A DNA stretch of 64,000 bases from Bacillus licheniformis DSM 13 = ATCC 14580 (GTDB lineage Bacteria > Bacillota > Bacilli > Bacillales > Bacillaceae). The notes beneath the pieces were generated by a model that saw only the letters and a list, made by a program, of their open reading frames with translations, did no database searches and had not been told where the DNA came from. The stretch lies in contig NC_006270.3 of NCBI RefSeq assembly GCF_000011645.1, positions 1,051,501-1,115,500 on the forward strand. Reading direction: 5' to 3'. Positions within the stretch are counted from its first letter, which is position 1. Every line of letters starts with the position of its first letter. The translations under genes were made by a program, and so were the position numbers. Below are positions 43,328 through 52,538 of this stretch, piece by piece.

Positions 43328-43900
43328 GTGAGCAAAGATCGAAAAGCACTGATTTTAGAAGCGGCGACAAAATCGTTTACACAATTCGGCTACAAAGCGA
43401 CGACGATGGATCTGGTGGCGAAGCTTGCCAATGTCGGCAAGGGTACGATCTATACCTTTTTCAAGAATAAAGAGGAACTGTTCGATGACATTTTTTCTTC
43501 GCTTCTGATTGAAATGAAGCAAACGGCTGATCAAGCGATTGACCCTGATCTGCCTTTTCACGAAAATGCCCATCGCGCGATGATGGCGATATTGGAGTAC
43601 AGAAAGAGGCACCAGCTGACCATTAAGATCTTTCAGGAAGGCGCGGAGCTCGGCACACCGGCGGCCCGCGAGGTGATTGAAAAGCTGGAACGCATGGTCA
43701 TCGGCTATATTAAGAGAAAAATTAAAGAAGCAATTAAAAATGACGATATTAGACCGTGTGACCCAGAGCTGAACGCGTTTGTCATCTTCAAGCTTTACAT
43801 CGCGCTCATCTTTGACTGGGAAAAAAACCATGAACCGCTGAAAGATGAAGAGTTGGCAGAGATGCTGAAAATGTATATTTTAAAAGGATTATCTCGTTAG
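43328..43900 (+). CDS. yhgD: TetR-family regulator YhgD
   Basis: 190-residue TetR repressor. HTH at about 24-46 (TTMDLVAKLANVGKGTIYTFFKNKEELF). Ligand unknown. GTG start, GGGGTGAG 5 nt upstream. It precedes yhgE by about 70 nt, so it probably controls itself and yhgE. Confidence 0.9.
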   Translation: MSKDRKALILEAATKSFTQFGYKATTMDLVAKLANVGKGTIYTFFKNKEELFDDIFSSLLIEMKQTADQAIDPDLPFHENAHRAMMAILEYRKRHQLTIKIFQEGAELGTPAAREVIEKLERMVIGYIKRKIKEAIKNDDIRPCDPELNAFVIFKLYIALIFDWEKNHEPLKDEELAEMLKMYILKGLSR

Positions 43901-43973
43901 ATTATCCTTTCTTTGTTTAAAGGGGTGCTTAGTCGCGTAAGGAGAGCGGCTACTTACTAGGAGGCGTATCAAC

Positions 43974-46136
43974 ATGAATGTTTTCAAAAACCAGTGGAGA
44001 GAACTGATAACCAATAAAAAACTACTGATATCCGTGATCGGGGTTCTCTTTATACCGCTGATTTACAGCAGCATATTTTTGGCGGCTTACTGGGACCCAT
44101 ACGGAAACGTCGATCAGCTCCCTGTGGCGGTTGTGAATTCCGACAAGGGGACGACATATGAAGGAAAAGACCTTCATATCGGCGACGACCTTGTCAAAGA
44201 ACTGAAAGAAAACGATAAATTCGACTGGCATTTTACGACGAAGGAAAAAGCAATGAGAGGCTTGCAAAATGAGGAATACTACATGGTTGTAGAAATCCCT
44301 GAAAACTTTTCGAAGGATGCCAGCACGGTTATGGATAAACATCCGAAAAAGCTGAATCTGATTTATCATACAAACGCCGGACGAAACTATGTCGGCGCCC
44401 AGATCAGCGATAAAGCGATTGAACAGCTTCAGCATTCAGTCGGCTCTGAAATCACGGAGCAATATGCTGAAGTCATCTTTGACAATTTCGGCAAAATTGC
44501 AAAAGGTCTCGGTGAAGCAAGCGAAGGAGCCGGAAAGCTGGATAAAGGACTGAAAGATGCGAAAGAAGGAAGCGAAAAGCTGAAAAAGAACCTTGAAAAG
44601 CTCGCGAAAAGCCAAATTCAGTTCAACAAAGACGGAATGGAGAAGTTCGGCGCGGCATTCAATACGCTGAACGACAAAATTCATGAGCTTGATTCCGGGC
44701 TTGCACAATTTTTGGAAAAAAGCGGCCAGCTGCACAGCGGTGCTCAACAGCTCCAACAAGGCATGCCTCAGATTGTGGCGGGATTGGAGCAGATGAATGA
44801 AAAAGCGCAGAAGATAAGCAAACTCGAAGAAGCGATTTCAAATGAAAAAATTCAGCAGCTCGAAACGGCGCTTTCAAATGCCGAAAAAGCGAAAAAAGAA
44901 ATCAGCCAGATTTCGAAAAATATTGATGAGCTTGAAGCGGCATTGAAAAACCAGCACAGCGAAGTCAAACAAATTATTGAATCCAGCAACATGCTGACAC
45001 AAGAACAGAAAGCCGCGCTTATGAAACAAGTCGATGAAAAAATGGGAACGGTGAAACTCCCTGAGTTTGACAAGTTGAAAGCGCAAATTCCCGATGTCAG
45101 CGAACTTCCCGATTTATCCGGGCTGAAACAGAAGCTTGAGGAATTGAAGCGAGTCCCTTCGGATGTGAATAAACTTTATAAAGGATCGCAGAAGATTCAG
45201 CAAGGGCTTGATGCGCTGACAAACGGTTTGGGTGCTTACAACGAAAAATTCGCAGAAGCGAAAAGCGGATCATCCAAAATCGCCGAAGGCAGCCAGACGT
45301 TAGTCGGAAAGTTCGGCGATCTGCAAAGCGCGGCCGATAAACTGAAAGACGGTTCTTCCAAACTTGCAGAAGGGGCTAAATCCCTTGATGAAGGTCTTGG
45401 CAAGCTGTCTGACGGAAGCGGGGAGCTGTTTGATAAGCTGTCTGACGCTGCCGATCAAACCGGCGATATTCAAGCGGGAGACGAAAACTACAATATGTTC
45501 TCAGACCCCGTTGATGTGAAAGGCGATAAAATCGATCCGGTTTCCAACTACGGAACAGGATTAACCCCGTATATCTTGTCGCTCGGCTTATTCGTCGGCG
45601 CATTGATGATTACCGTTGTCTTCGATGTGAAAGAGCCGGCTGTCCGGCCCGAATCAGCCTTTGGCTGGTTTATGAGCAAATTCAGCGTGCTTTTTGCAGT
45701 GGGAATTCTTCAAGCGGCGATTGCCTGCACGATCATTCTCTGGGGCATCGGGCTTGAAGTGCAAAGCGTCTGGAGATTCTATCTGTTCAGTATAATCATG
45801 AGCATTACATGTCTTGCGATCATTCAGTTTTTGGCTGCGACAATGGGAAATCCGGGACGATTCATTGCCGTCATTCTGCTCGTGCTTCAGCTTGGAGGAA
45901 GCGGAGGAACATTTCCTCTTGCACTTGTCCCTAAGTTCTTCCAGGTCATCCATTCTGCACTGCCGATGACCTACAGCATTGCCGGATACAGAGCGGTGAT
46001 TTCAAGCGGAGACTACGCGTATATGTGGGAACAGGCTGCCGTGCTCGGCGGTGTTGCGATCGTCATGATGGCTCTGACGCTGATTTATTTTAAAGTGCTG
46101 CTGAAAAAAGGAAAAATTGAAGAGCAGCATGCATAA
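43974..46136 (+). CDS. yhgE: YhgE, Pip/ABC-2-like membrane protein
   Basis: 720-residue phage-infection-protein (Pip) homologue. One membrane segment near residues 17-38, a long extracytoplasmic coiled-coil domain with repeated GxxxL heptads (to about 515), and five membrane segments at about 530-715. In Lactococcus, Pip is a phage receptor; others of this ABC-2-related family export or assemble surface components. CTAGGAGGCG precedes ATG. Confidence 0.88.
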   Translation: MNVFKNQWRELITNKKLLISVIGVLFIPLIYSSIFLAAYWDPYGNVDQLPVAVVNSDKGTTYEGKDLHIGDDLVKELKENDKFDWHFTTKEKAMRGLQNEEYYMVVEIPENFSKDASTVMDKHPKKLNLIYHTNAGRNYVGAQISDKAIEQLQHSVGSEITEQYAEVIFDNFGKIAKGLGEASEGAGKLDKGLKDAKEGSEKLKKNLEKLAKSQIQFNKDGMEKFGAAFNTLNDKIHELDSGLAQFLEKSGQLHSGAQQLQQGMPQIVAGLEQMNEKAQKISKLEEAISNEKIQQLETALSNAEKAKKEISQISKNIDELEAALKNQHSEVKQIIESSNMLTQEQKAALMKQVDEKMGTVKLPEFDKLKAQIPDVSELPDLSGLKQKLEELKRVPSDVNKLYKGSQKIQQGLDALTNGLGAYNEKFAEAKSGSSKIAEGSQTLVGKFGDLQSAADKLKDGSSKLAEGAKSLDEGLGKLSDGSGELFDKLSDAADQTGDIQAGDENYNMFSDPVDVKGDKIDPVSNYGTGLTPYILSLGLFVGALMITVVFDVKEPAVRPESAFGWFMSKFSVLFAVGILQAAIACTIILWGIGLEVQSVWRFYLFSIIMSITCLAIIQFLAATMGNPGRFIAVILLVLQLGGSGGTFPLALVPKFFQVIHSALPMTYSIAGYRAVISSGDYAYMWEQAAVLGGVAIVMMALTLIYFKVLLKKGKIEEQHA

Positions 46137-46137
46137 A

Positions 46138-46188
46138 AGAAAAACATCTTTTCAAGCCCGGCAAGGGCAAGAAAAGATGTTTTTTTTG
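46138..46188. terminator. bidirectional terminator of yhgE and fabHB
   Basis: 14-bp stem AAAAACATCTTTTC with GAAAAGATGTTTTT, T8 tail on the plus strand. Confidence 0.93.
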
Positions 46189-46191
46189 ATA

Positions 46192-47187
46192 TTAGGAAGC
46201 TGGCGCGCCCCATTTTACAATCAGGCCCGTATATGTAAGACCCCCGCCAAAACCGAACAGAATCAAGGTGTCGCCTTTTTTCAGCTTTCCGTTTTTGACG
46301 GCTTCATCAAGGGCGAGAACGATTGATGCGGATGAGGTGTTGCCAAACCATTCGACGCTTGTCAGCGCTTTTTCGGCTGGAATTTCGGTTTTTTCGCAAA
46401 TCGATTCGATCATTCGCAGATTCGCGCTGTGCGGGACGAACCAATCGATATCTTTCAGCTCCATTTCAGCTTGGGCAAGCAGTTTTTTGACGCCTTCAGG
46501 AACGGACCTGACCGCCCACTTATACACTTCGCGGCCGTTTTGAACCATTTTCCCTTCACCTGAAAGCGGCTCTCCTTTAAGGTCGCTTCGCAAGCCGGTT
46601 CTGTATAAATGGCGGGCTCCGTCACCTTTCGTGTCCTGGGCAAAAGTAATAAAGCTTGGGTCTTTGTCGTCCCGTTCGACAAGCAGGGCGCCTGCGCCGT
46701 CTCCGAACAAAATGCAAGACGTGCGGTCTGTATAGTCGGTTGTTTTTGATAAGGTTTCCCCGCTGATCACAAGAATTTTTCTATGCAGTCCGGAAGTGAT
46801 GAGGCCGTTGGCCATATGCAATCCGTACGCTAATCCTGCGCAGGTCGCATTTACATCGACCGCGCCCACTTCGTTCCATCCGAAGTGTTCCTGAACCTGG
46901 CATGCCGTGCTTGGAAAAGCGTAATCCGCCGTTGTGGTAGAGACGATGATCATGTCAATATCGTCAAGCGTGCCGCTGTATCTGTTTTTTAGATCTTCAA
47001 CCGCCTTTATGCAAAGATCTGATGTGAATTCGTGACTCCCGGCGATTCGCCTTTCTTTCATTCCTGTCCGCTGAATGATCCATTCATCAGAAGTATCAAC
47101 GATCTTTTCAAACTCTTTGTTTGTCATGCGCTTTTCGGGAACATAGGTGCCGATGGCGGAAATTCGCGCTTTTGATAAAGTTTTCAT
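46192..47187 (-). CDS. fabHB: beta-ketoacyl-ACP synthase III FabHB
   Basis: 331-residue KAS III starting fatty-acid elongation from branched acyl-CoA and malonyl-ACP. Catalytic Cys116 in VNATCAGL, His in VPHSANLRM, Asn in WFGNTSSAS. Start ATG 47187, AAAGGAG 10 nt upstream. The FapR site in front explains malonyl-CoA-dependent control. Confidence 0.95.
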   Translation of the reverse strand: MKTLSKARISAIGTYVPEKRMTNKEFEKIVDTSDEWIIQRTGMKERRIAGSHEFTSDLCIKAVEDLKNRYSGTLDDIDMIIVSTTTADYAFPSTACQVQEHFGWNEVGAVDVNATCAGLAYGLHMANGLITSGLHRKILVISGETLSKTTDYTDRTSCILFGDGAGALLVERDDKDPSFITFAQDTKGDGARHLYRTGLRSDLKGEPLSGEGKMVQNGREVYKWAVRSVPEGVKKLLAQAEMELKDIDWFVPHSANLRMIESICEKTEIPAEKALTSVEWFGNTSSASIVLALDEAVKNGKLKKGDTLILFGFGGGLTYTGLIVKWGAPAS

Positions 47188-47209
47188 GAAATTCACTCTC
47201 CTTTTTCTT

Positions 47210-47242
47210 ATTATATCACCTAGTATTAGTATCTGGTACTAA
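47210..47242 (-). promoter_or_regulatory. FapR operator and promoter -10 of fabHB
   Basis: TTAGTATCTGGTACTAA (47226-47242) is a near-perfect FapR palindrome. TATAAT (47210-47215, minus strand) lies next to it, so FapR would cover the -35 region. FapR is the malonyl-CoA-responsive lipid repressor. Confidence 0.8.
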
Positions 47243-47293
47243 AATGTTGATATGAGGTATACTATAACCATTACAAGTTGGGAGGAATGAACC

Positions 47294-48331
47294 ATGTCAG
47301 GACAGAAAACGATGGAGCTCATCAAGGAGCTCGTCTCCATCCCGAGCCCTACCGGAAATACGTATGACATTATAGACTATATCAACCGCCTTTTAGAGAA
47401 AGAAGGAGTTGAAACAAGGCATAACCGTAAAGGCGGCCTGATCGCGACGATACCGGGCTCTGACAAATCCCGGCACAGGATGCTGACCGCTCATGTCGAT
47501 ACCCTCGGAGCTATGGTGAAAGAGATTAAACCGAACGGAAGGCTGAAAATTGATTTAATCGGGGGCTTCAATTACAACTCGATTGAAGGCGAGTATTGCA
47601 ACATTGAAACAGCATCTGGGAAAACTTACACCGGCACCATCTTAATGCATCAGACATCAGTGCATGTATACAAAGACGCCGGAAAAGCCGAGCGGAACCA
47701 GAAAAATATGGAGGTCCGCATTGACGAACCGGTCAATAGTGAAGAAGAAACCCGGGCGCTCGGCATCAATGTCGGCGATTTTATCTCCTTCGATCCGCGC
47801 GTTGAAATCACGCCGAGCGGGTTTATCAAATCGCGTCATCTCGACGATAAAGCAAGCGTCGCCCTCCTCATCGAGCTGATCAGAACCATCAACACAGAAG
47901 GGATGACACTGCCTTATACGACGCACTTTTTAATTTCCAACAATGAAGAAATCGGTTATGGCGGCAACTCCAACATCCCGCCTGAAACGGTGGAATATTT
48001 GGCTGTTGATATGGGAGCGATCGGCGATGGACAGTCAACAGATGAATATACGGTATCCATTTGTGTAAAGGATGCCAGCGGCCCATATCACTACGGGCTT
48101 CGAAAGCGCCTGACAGCCCTTTGTGAAGCACATGGAATCGATTATAAGCTTGATATTTACCCATACTACGGTTCAGATGCTTCAGCGGCCGTCAAAGCGG
48201 GCCATGATATCGTCCACGGGCTGATCGGCCCGGGAATTGACGCATCCCATGCGTTTGAAAGGACGCATCAATCGTCCTTGGAGCAGACGGCAAAGCTGCT
48301 GTATCACTATGTTCAGTCTGACATGGCATAA
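47294..48331 (+). CDS. yhfE: M42-family aminopeptidase YhfE
   Basis: 345-residue M42 metallopeptidase (glutamyl-aminopeptidase/cellulase-M type). Zinc ligands in LTAHVDTLG (near 64-72), SRHLDDKAS (near 180), SNNEEIGYGGN (near 215-225), and C-terminal HAFERTH. GGGAGGA precedes ATG. Divergent from fabHB across the FapR site. Confidence 0.92.
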   Translation: MSGQKTMELIKELVSIPSPTGNTYDIIDYINRLLEKEGVETRHNRKGGLIATIPGSDKSRHRMLTAHVDTLGAMVKEIKPNGRLKIDLIGGFNYNSIEGEYCNIETASGKTYTGTILMHQTSVHVYKDAGKAERNQKNMEVRIDEPVNSEEETRALGINVGDFISFDPRVEITPSGFIKSRHLDDKASVALLIELIRTINTEGMTLPYTTHFLISNNEEIGYGGNSNIPPETVEYLAVDMGAIGDGQSTDEYTVSICVKDASGPYHYGLRKRLTALCEAHGIDYKLDIYPYYGSDASAAVKAGHDIVHGLIGPGIDASHAFERTHQSSLEQTAKLLYHYVQSDMA

Positions 48332-48371
48332 AAAAGCTCCCAAAGGACCCCGGTCCCTTGGGAGTAAAAAA
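48331..48371 (-). terminator. terminator of the Tyr/Asp-rich gene
   Basis: CTCCCAA-A-GGACC pairs with GGTCC-C-TTGGGAG; T6 on the minus strand. Confidence 0.8.
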
Positions 48372-48409
48372 AGAGTGGAAGTCATCCATCCGTAAAGGAT
48401 GGCGTTTAC

Positions 48410-48607
48410 TTACCAGTAATCATAGTGTTTTTTCTTTTTGCAGTGATCAAAGTGGTCAAACTTCTTGTAGTCATAGTCATAATCATACTTCTTAAAGCAT
48501 GGATAATAGTAGTAATAATAGTAGTAGTAGTATTTCTTGCAGTCATGGTCTTTCTTGTGGTAATCATAGTCATAATCTTTCTTGCAATGGTCATGGTAAA
48601 AATACAT
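48410..48607 (-). CDS. Tyr/Asp/Lys/His-rich coat-like protein with a ten-tyrosine run
   Basis: 65-residue protein of extreme composition, dominated by Tyr, Asp, Lys and His with a few Cys. It contains ten consecutive Tyr near its centre and DYDYDY repeats on both sides of it (YHKKDHDCKK, then CFKKYDYDYDYKK). GGAGGG lies 7 nt before ATG and a good terminator follows, so the gene is real. Composition resembles small cross-linked spore-coat proteins (CotU/CotC type, rich in Y, K and H). No homologue can be named. Confidence 0.7.
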   Translation of the reverse strand: MYFYHDHCKKDYDYDYHKKDHDCKKYYYYYYYYYYPCFKKYDYDYDYKKFDHFDHCKKKKHYDYW

Positions 48608-48711
48608 TAAACTTCCCTCCAATTTTCTTTTCTAATTTAACTACAGTACATCGTATGTAAACAAAAGGAAGTTGTTTGGACAGGTTGCTTGAGAAATTCG
48701 TATATTTTTTT

Positions 48712-48755
48712 AAAAAAACGTATGTCTTCCCGGGATGGAAAACATACGTTTTTTG
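48712..48755. terminator. gltT terminator
   Basis: A7-CGTATGT pairs with ACATACG-T6 around a CCCGGG loop; works on either strand. Confidence 0.85.
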
Positions 48756-48768
48756 ATAGAAAAGGGGG

Positions 48769-50055
48769 TCAGCCGGATACTTCTATATCTGCCGGCTCCC
48801 GTTGATTTAAGACGTTCTGCCCTTTAACGGCGTCATATTCACCTTCCCATTTTGACATGACCACAGCGGCGAGAGCGTTTCCGGTCAAGTTGACGACCGT
48901 TCTCGCCATGTCCATAATCCGGTCGACTCCGGCAATGAAGGCCAGCCCTTCAGCAGGAACGCCGATCGTGCCCAAAGTCGCAAGAAGAACGACGAAAGAT
49001 GTGCCGGGAACGGCAGCCATACCTTTAGAAGTGACCATCAGAACAAGGATTAACGTGAGCTGCTGTCCAATGGATAGATCGATGCCGTAGACCTGCGCCA
49101 GAAACAGCGCCGCGATCGCTTGATACAGGACAGAGCCGTCAAGGTTAAATGTATAGCCGATCGGAATGACAAACGACACGATGCCTTTCGGGCAGCCGAT
49201 TTTCTCCATCTTTTCCATGACGCGCGGAAGCACGGTTTCAGAGCTTGATGTACTGTACGCAAGAAGAAGCTCATCTTTCAAAAAAGCCAAAAATTTAAAT
49301 ATATTGATACCGCAAAGCTTGCCGACGATCCCAAAGATAACGATCAAGAAGAAAGCAAGAGCCAGGTAGACAAGTAAAACGAGCTTTCCCAATGATAAAA
49401 GCGAAGAAAAACCAAATTTTGAAACCGTCACGCCAATTAAAGCAAAAACGCCGAACGGCGCGAATTTCATAACGATGTTGACGACGTGGAACATGGCTTG
49501 AGACGTTGCCTCGAAAAAGGAGAGCACAGGCTTGCCTTTTTCGCCTATGGCAGACACCCCGAGTGCGAACAGAACAGTGAAGCAAATGATCGCAAGCAGA
49601 TCGCCTTCAGCGAGCGACTGGAAAAAGTTTGTCGGCACAATGTGCAGGAACGTGTCTGCGACAGATTTGGTGCTTGCTTCTTTTTCTGTTTCTACATATT
49701 GGCTGATATCCTGTTTTTCAGCACCAGAAAAGTTTACGCCGTGCCCAGGCTGAATGATGTTTCCGAGGAGAAGTCCGAGCACAATCGCAAAAGTCGTAAT
49801 GATTTCAAAGTAAAGGATCGTCCGAAAGCCGAGCCTGCCGACCTTTTTGCCGCTGCCGGCCCCCGCAACCCCGACAATCAAGCTTGAAACGACAATAGGA
49901 ATCACAATCATTTTGATTAATCTTAAGAACAAATCGCCGACGGGCTGCAGATACGTTGCAACCGCAGGATTTCCGAACCAAATCGCTCCTGCTGCAACAC
50001 CTAAAATCAGCCCGAGGAAAATTTGTGTGGCTAATCCGAATTTAAGTCTTTTCAT
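48769..50055 (-). CDS. gltT: glutamate/proton-sodium symporter GltT
   Basis: 428-residue DAACS-family (SLC1) transporter for glutamate and aspartate. Family signatures: serine-rich motif AYSTSSSETVLPRVME near 275, GYTFNLDGS near 305 and VDRIMDMARTVVNLTGN near 390. Eight helices plus two hairpins. GGGAGGG precedes ATG. Confidence 0.95.
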   Translation of the reverse strand: MKRLKFGLATQIFLGLILGVAAGAIWFGNPAVATYLQPVGDLFLRLIKMIVIPIVVSSLIVGVAGAGSGKKVGRLGFRTILYFEIITTFAIVLGLLLGNIIQPGHGVNFSGAEKQDISQYVETEKEASTKSVADTFLHIVPTNFFQSLAEGDLLAIICFTVLFALGVSAIGEKGKPVLSFFEATSQAMFHVVNIVMKFAPFGVFALIGVTVSKFGFSSLLSLGKLVLLVYLALAFFLIVIFGIVGKLCGINIFKFLAFLKDELLLAYSTSSSETVLPRVMEKMEKIGCPKGIVSFVIPIGYTFNLDGSVLYQAIAALFLAQVYGIDLSIGQQLTLILVLMVTSKGMAAVPGTSFVVLLATLGTIGVPAEGLAFIAGVDRIMDMARTVVNLTGNALAAVVMSKWEGEYDAVKGQNVLNQREPADIEVSG

Positions 50056-50362
50056 AGATGCCCTCCCAACGCATACTTAATTTTATACTAGAATATTAAA
50101 CTGAGATCGTAAATTAAGTATAGCGAAAGAAAAAGCAGCTCGTCCATTAAAAAAATAACGTCTGAATATATTGAAAATTCGAATATGAGATGATCATCCC
50201 AGCTTTAAATTCAAATCGGGACAATCATCGGTGTATATTTTCCTAAGTGAAATAGTAAAATGTTATTAAAATAATGAATTTTGACAAGAATCTCTCTCTT
50301 TATAACTAACTTTATGACAAAAAAAAGCCCCGGGGAATCCGCCGGGGCCTTTCTAGTGAAGT
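50056..50362. other. AT-rich intergenic region upstream of gltT
   Basis: About 300 nt with no gene. Several -10-like elements exist on the minus strand (for example TATACT, TATAAA) but no full promoter is convincing. Ends at the yhfH terminator. Confidence 0.5.
50319..50350 (-). terminator. yhfH terminator
   Basis: GCCCCGG pairs with CCGGGGC; T8 on the minus strand. Confidence 0.85.
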
Positions 50363-50497
50363 CTATATATCTTTTACTTTTAAGCATTTAGAGCAGGTGT
50401 TTCCGTAGCATTCGTGCTGCTCATCAATATCGTGGCCGCACACTGAACATTTTTTGGAAGGCAAATTTCTGAAGAACTCGGTGATTTTAGCGAGCAT
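50363..50497 (-). CDS. yhfH: YhfH, 44-residue zinc-knuckle protein
   Basis: 44 residues with C17-x2-C20 and C35-x2-C38, a small zinc site, plus H22 and C30. GGGGGA lies before the ATG at 50497. Matches the small gene yhfH found between gltT and yhfI in B. subtilis. Function unknown. Confidence 0.75.
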   Translation of the reverse strand: MLAKITEFFRNLPSKKCSVCGHDIDEQHECYGNTCSKCLKVKDI

Positions 50498-50653
50498 GTT
50501 GATTCCCCCAATTCGTTTGTTGCAATTATTGTATTATAACAGAGACCGGAAAATCAATGTCTGTTTTATGACAAAATATAAAACATGCAATTTTTAAGAA
50601 AAATGGGTATATTGAATAGGGGGACGATAGACACGAAAAAGAGGTGTGTATAC

Positions 50654-51388
50654 ATGAAGGTGACAGTCATCGGCTGCTGCGGAGGATTTCCGGCTGCAAA
50701 TGAAGCGACTTCAGGCTATCTCTTTCAATCCGGGGACTATTCCGTTTTAATCGACTGCGGCAGTGCCGTTTTATCCAAACTTCAGCTGTTTCTGCCCGTT
50801 GAGGAGCTAGATGCCGTTATATTATCCCATTATCATCATGACCATATTGCGGATGTCGGCCCTTTGCAATTTGCCAAACTGGTCGGCTCATTCCTCGGCA
50901 AGGGAGCGGATGCCCTTCCGATATATGGACATCCTTTTGATGAAGAGCAGTTTTCAAAGCTTACATATAAAACGCATACCGCTGGATTGGCGTATGATCC
51001 GACACAGCCTTTGGCTATCGGACCGTTTACGTTCACGTTTTTAAAAACGGTTCACCCTGTTGACTGCTTTGCCATGAGGGTGACGGACGGTGTTCATTCT
51101 GTCGTTTATACGGCCGACTCGAGCTTTCAGGAAGCCTTTATTCCGTTCAGCGAAGGAGCCGATCTCTTGATCTCAGAGTGCAACTTTTATGCGGATCAGG
51201 ATGGGAGGAGCGCCGGTCATATGAACAGTCTTGAAGCGGGGCGGATCGCTGCGGAAGCGGGTGCCGGGCAGCTTCTCTTGACACACCTCCCGCATTTCGG
51301 GGAACACCAAAAACTGATAGAAGAGGCCCAAACCGTTTATAAAGGTGCGGTTGTTCTGGCGCACACCGGTTATGTGTGGGGAGAATAG
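50654..51388 (+). CDS. yhfI: metallo-beta-lactamase-fold hydrolase YhfI
   Basis: 244-residue MBL-fold protein of the RNase Z/phosphodiesterase-like group. Metal motif SHYHHDHIAD near 57-66, later VYTADSSF and LLTHLPHF. Substrate unknown. ATG at 50654, with AAGAGGTG upstream, gives the B. subtilis length; the longer frame lacks a ribosome site. 18 nt before lplJ. Confidence 0.88.
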   Translation: MKVTVIGCCGGFPAANEATSGYLFQSGDYSVLIDCGSAVLSKLQLFLPVEELDAVILSHYHHDHIADVGPLQFAKLVGSFLGKGADALPIYGHPFDEEQFSKLTYKTHTAGLAYDPTQPLAIGPFTFTFLKTVHPVDCFAMRVTDGVHSVVYTADSSFQEAFIPFSEGADLLISECNFYADQDGRSAGHMNSLEAGRIAAEAGAGQLLLTHLPHFGEHQKLIEEAQTVYKGAVVLAHTGYVWGE

Positions 51389-51406
51389 AAGGAGGAACTG
51401 ACAAAC

Positions 51407-52396
51407 ATGCTGTTTATCGATAATCAAAATATTACAGATCCGAGGATCAACTTGGCGATTGAGGAGTACTGCTTAAAGCATCTCGATCCTGAAGAGACGT
51501 ATCTGCTGTTTTATATCAACCAGCCGTCGATCATCATCGGCAAAAATCAAAATACGATCGAGGAAATCAACACAAAATATGTAGATGAAAACGGGATCAT
51601 TGTCGTCCGCAGGCTGTCAGGCGGCGGAGCTGTCTACCATGATCTCGGGAACTTGAACTTCAGTTTTATTACGAAGGACGACGGCAACAGCTTCCACAAC
51701 TTCAAGAAGTTTACTGAGCCCGTTGTGGCCGCTTTAAAACGGCTTGGCGTCGATGCGGAGCTGAGCGGCCGAAACGATTTGATGGCAAACGGCCGGAAAA
51801 TCTCGGGAAACGCCCAGTTTTCAACGAAAGGAAGAATGTTCAGCCACGGCACGCTGTTGTTCGATTCTGAGATTGAACATGTCGTATCGGCTTTAAAAGT
51901 GAAAAAAGATAAAATCGAATCAAAAGGCATTAAATCGATCAGGAGCCGTGTGGCCAATATTAGCGAGTTTCTCGATCAGAAGATGACGACAGTGGAATTC
52001 CGAAGCATGCTTCTCCGCTATATTTTTGATACCGAAGGGGAAATACCGGAGTATAAGCTGACTGAAAAAGACTGGAAAATCATTAATCAAATTTCAAAGG
52101 AACGCTATCAAAACTGGGATTGGAACTATGGGAAGTCTCCGAAATTCAATCTGCAGCATTCTAAACGATTTCAAGCTGGATCGGTCGACATCCGCCTCGA
52201 AGTGCAAAAAGGCGTGATCCGCGAGTGCAAAATATTCGGTGACTTTTTCGGAGTCGGAGATGTCAGCGACATCGAAGAGAAGCTGACAGGCGTGCAGTAT
52301 GAAAGAAAAGCGATTGAAGAAGCTCTTCAAGGCGTGGACATTAAGCATTACTTCGGCAATATTCAAAAAGAAGAATTTTTGGATCTTGTCTACTAA
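51407..52396 (+). CDS. lplJ: lipoate-protein ligase LplJ
   Basis: 329-residue ligase that activates free lipoate with ATP and attaches it to lipoyl domains of 2-oxoacid dehydrogenases and GcvH. Conserved RRLSGGGAVYHDLGNLNFSF near 70-90 and GRKISGNAQFSTKGRMFSHGTLL near 130-150. AGGAGGA precedes ATG. Confidence 0.93.
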   Translation: MLFIDNQNITDPRINLAIEEYCLKHLDPEETYLLFYINQPSIIIGKNQNTIEEINTKYVDENGIIVVRRLSGGGAVYHDLGNLNFSFITKDDGNSFHNFKKFTEPVVAALKRLGVDAELSGRNDLMANGRKISGNAQFSTKGRMFSHGTLLFDSEIEHVVSALKVKKDKIESKGIKSIRSRVANISEFLDQKMTTVEFRSMLLRYIFDTEGEIPEYKLTEKDWKIINQISKERYQNWDWNYGKSPKFNLQHSKRFQAGSVDIRLEVQKGVIRECKIFGDFFGVGDVSDIEEKLTGVQYERKAIEEALQGVDIKHYFGNIQKEEFLDLVY

Positions 52397-52402
52397 TAGA
52401 GA

Positions 52403-52429
52403 GGCTGCGGTTTCCGCGGCCCCTTTTTT
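52403..52429 (+). terminator. lplJ terminator
   Basis: GGCTGCGG pairs with CCGCGGCC, 3-nt loop, then CT6. Confidence 0.8.
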
Positions 52430-52465
52430 AACATGAGAGGAATGGAAGATATTTCCCGGCAGCCC

Positions 52466-52494
52466 TTGAGTGTTTTCTGTTCATTTACTATAAT
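52466..52494 (+). promoter_or_regulatory. sigma-A promoter of lcfB
   Basis: TTGAGT, 17-nt spacer, TATAAT. Confidence 0.7.
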
Positions 52495-52520
52495 GGGAAT
52501 AGATTTTGATTATCACAAAA

Positions 52521-52538
52521 TGAATGGTCATTCATTCA
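52521..52538 (+). promoter_or_regulatory. FadR operator before lcfB
   Basis: TGAATGGTCATTCATTCA fits the Bacillus FadR consensus TGAATGAnTAnTCATTCA at all outer positions. It lies about 30 nt downstream of the promoter -10. lcfB belongs to the FadR regulon in B. subtilis. Confidence 0.7.

Noticed and set aside
46192..48331. Prophage or transfer signs around yhgE-fabHB because of the phage-infection-protein name
   Set aside because: YhgE is a chromosomal membrane protein; no phage genes, attachment sites or composition shift are seen.
48425..48610. Hydrophobic plus-strand frame opposite the Tyr/Asp-rich gene
   Set aside because: The Val/Ile-rich sequence is just the complement of Tyr/Asp codons; the minus strand has the ribosome site and terminator.
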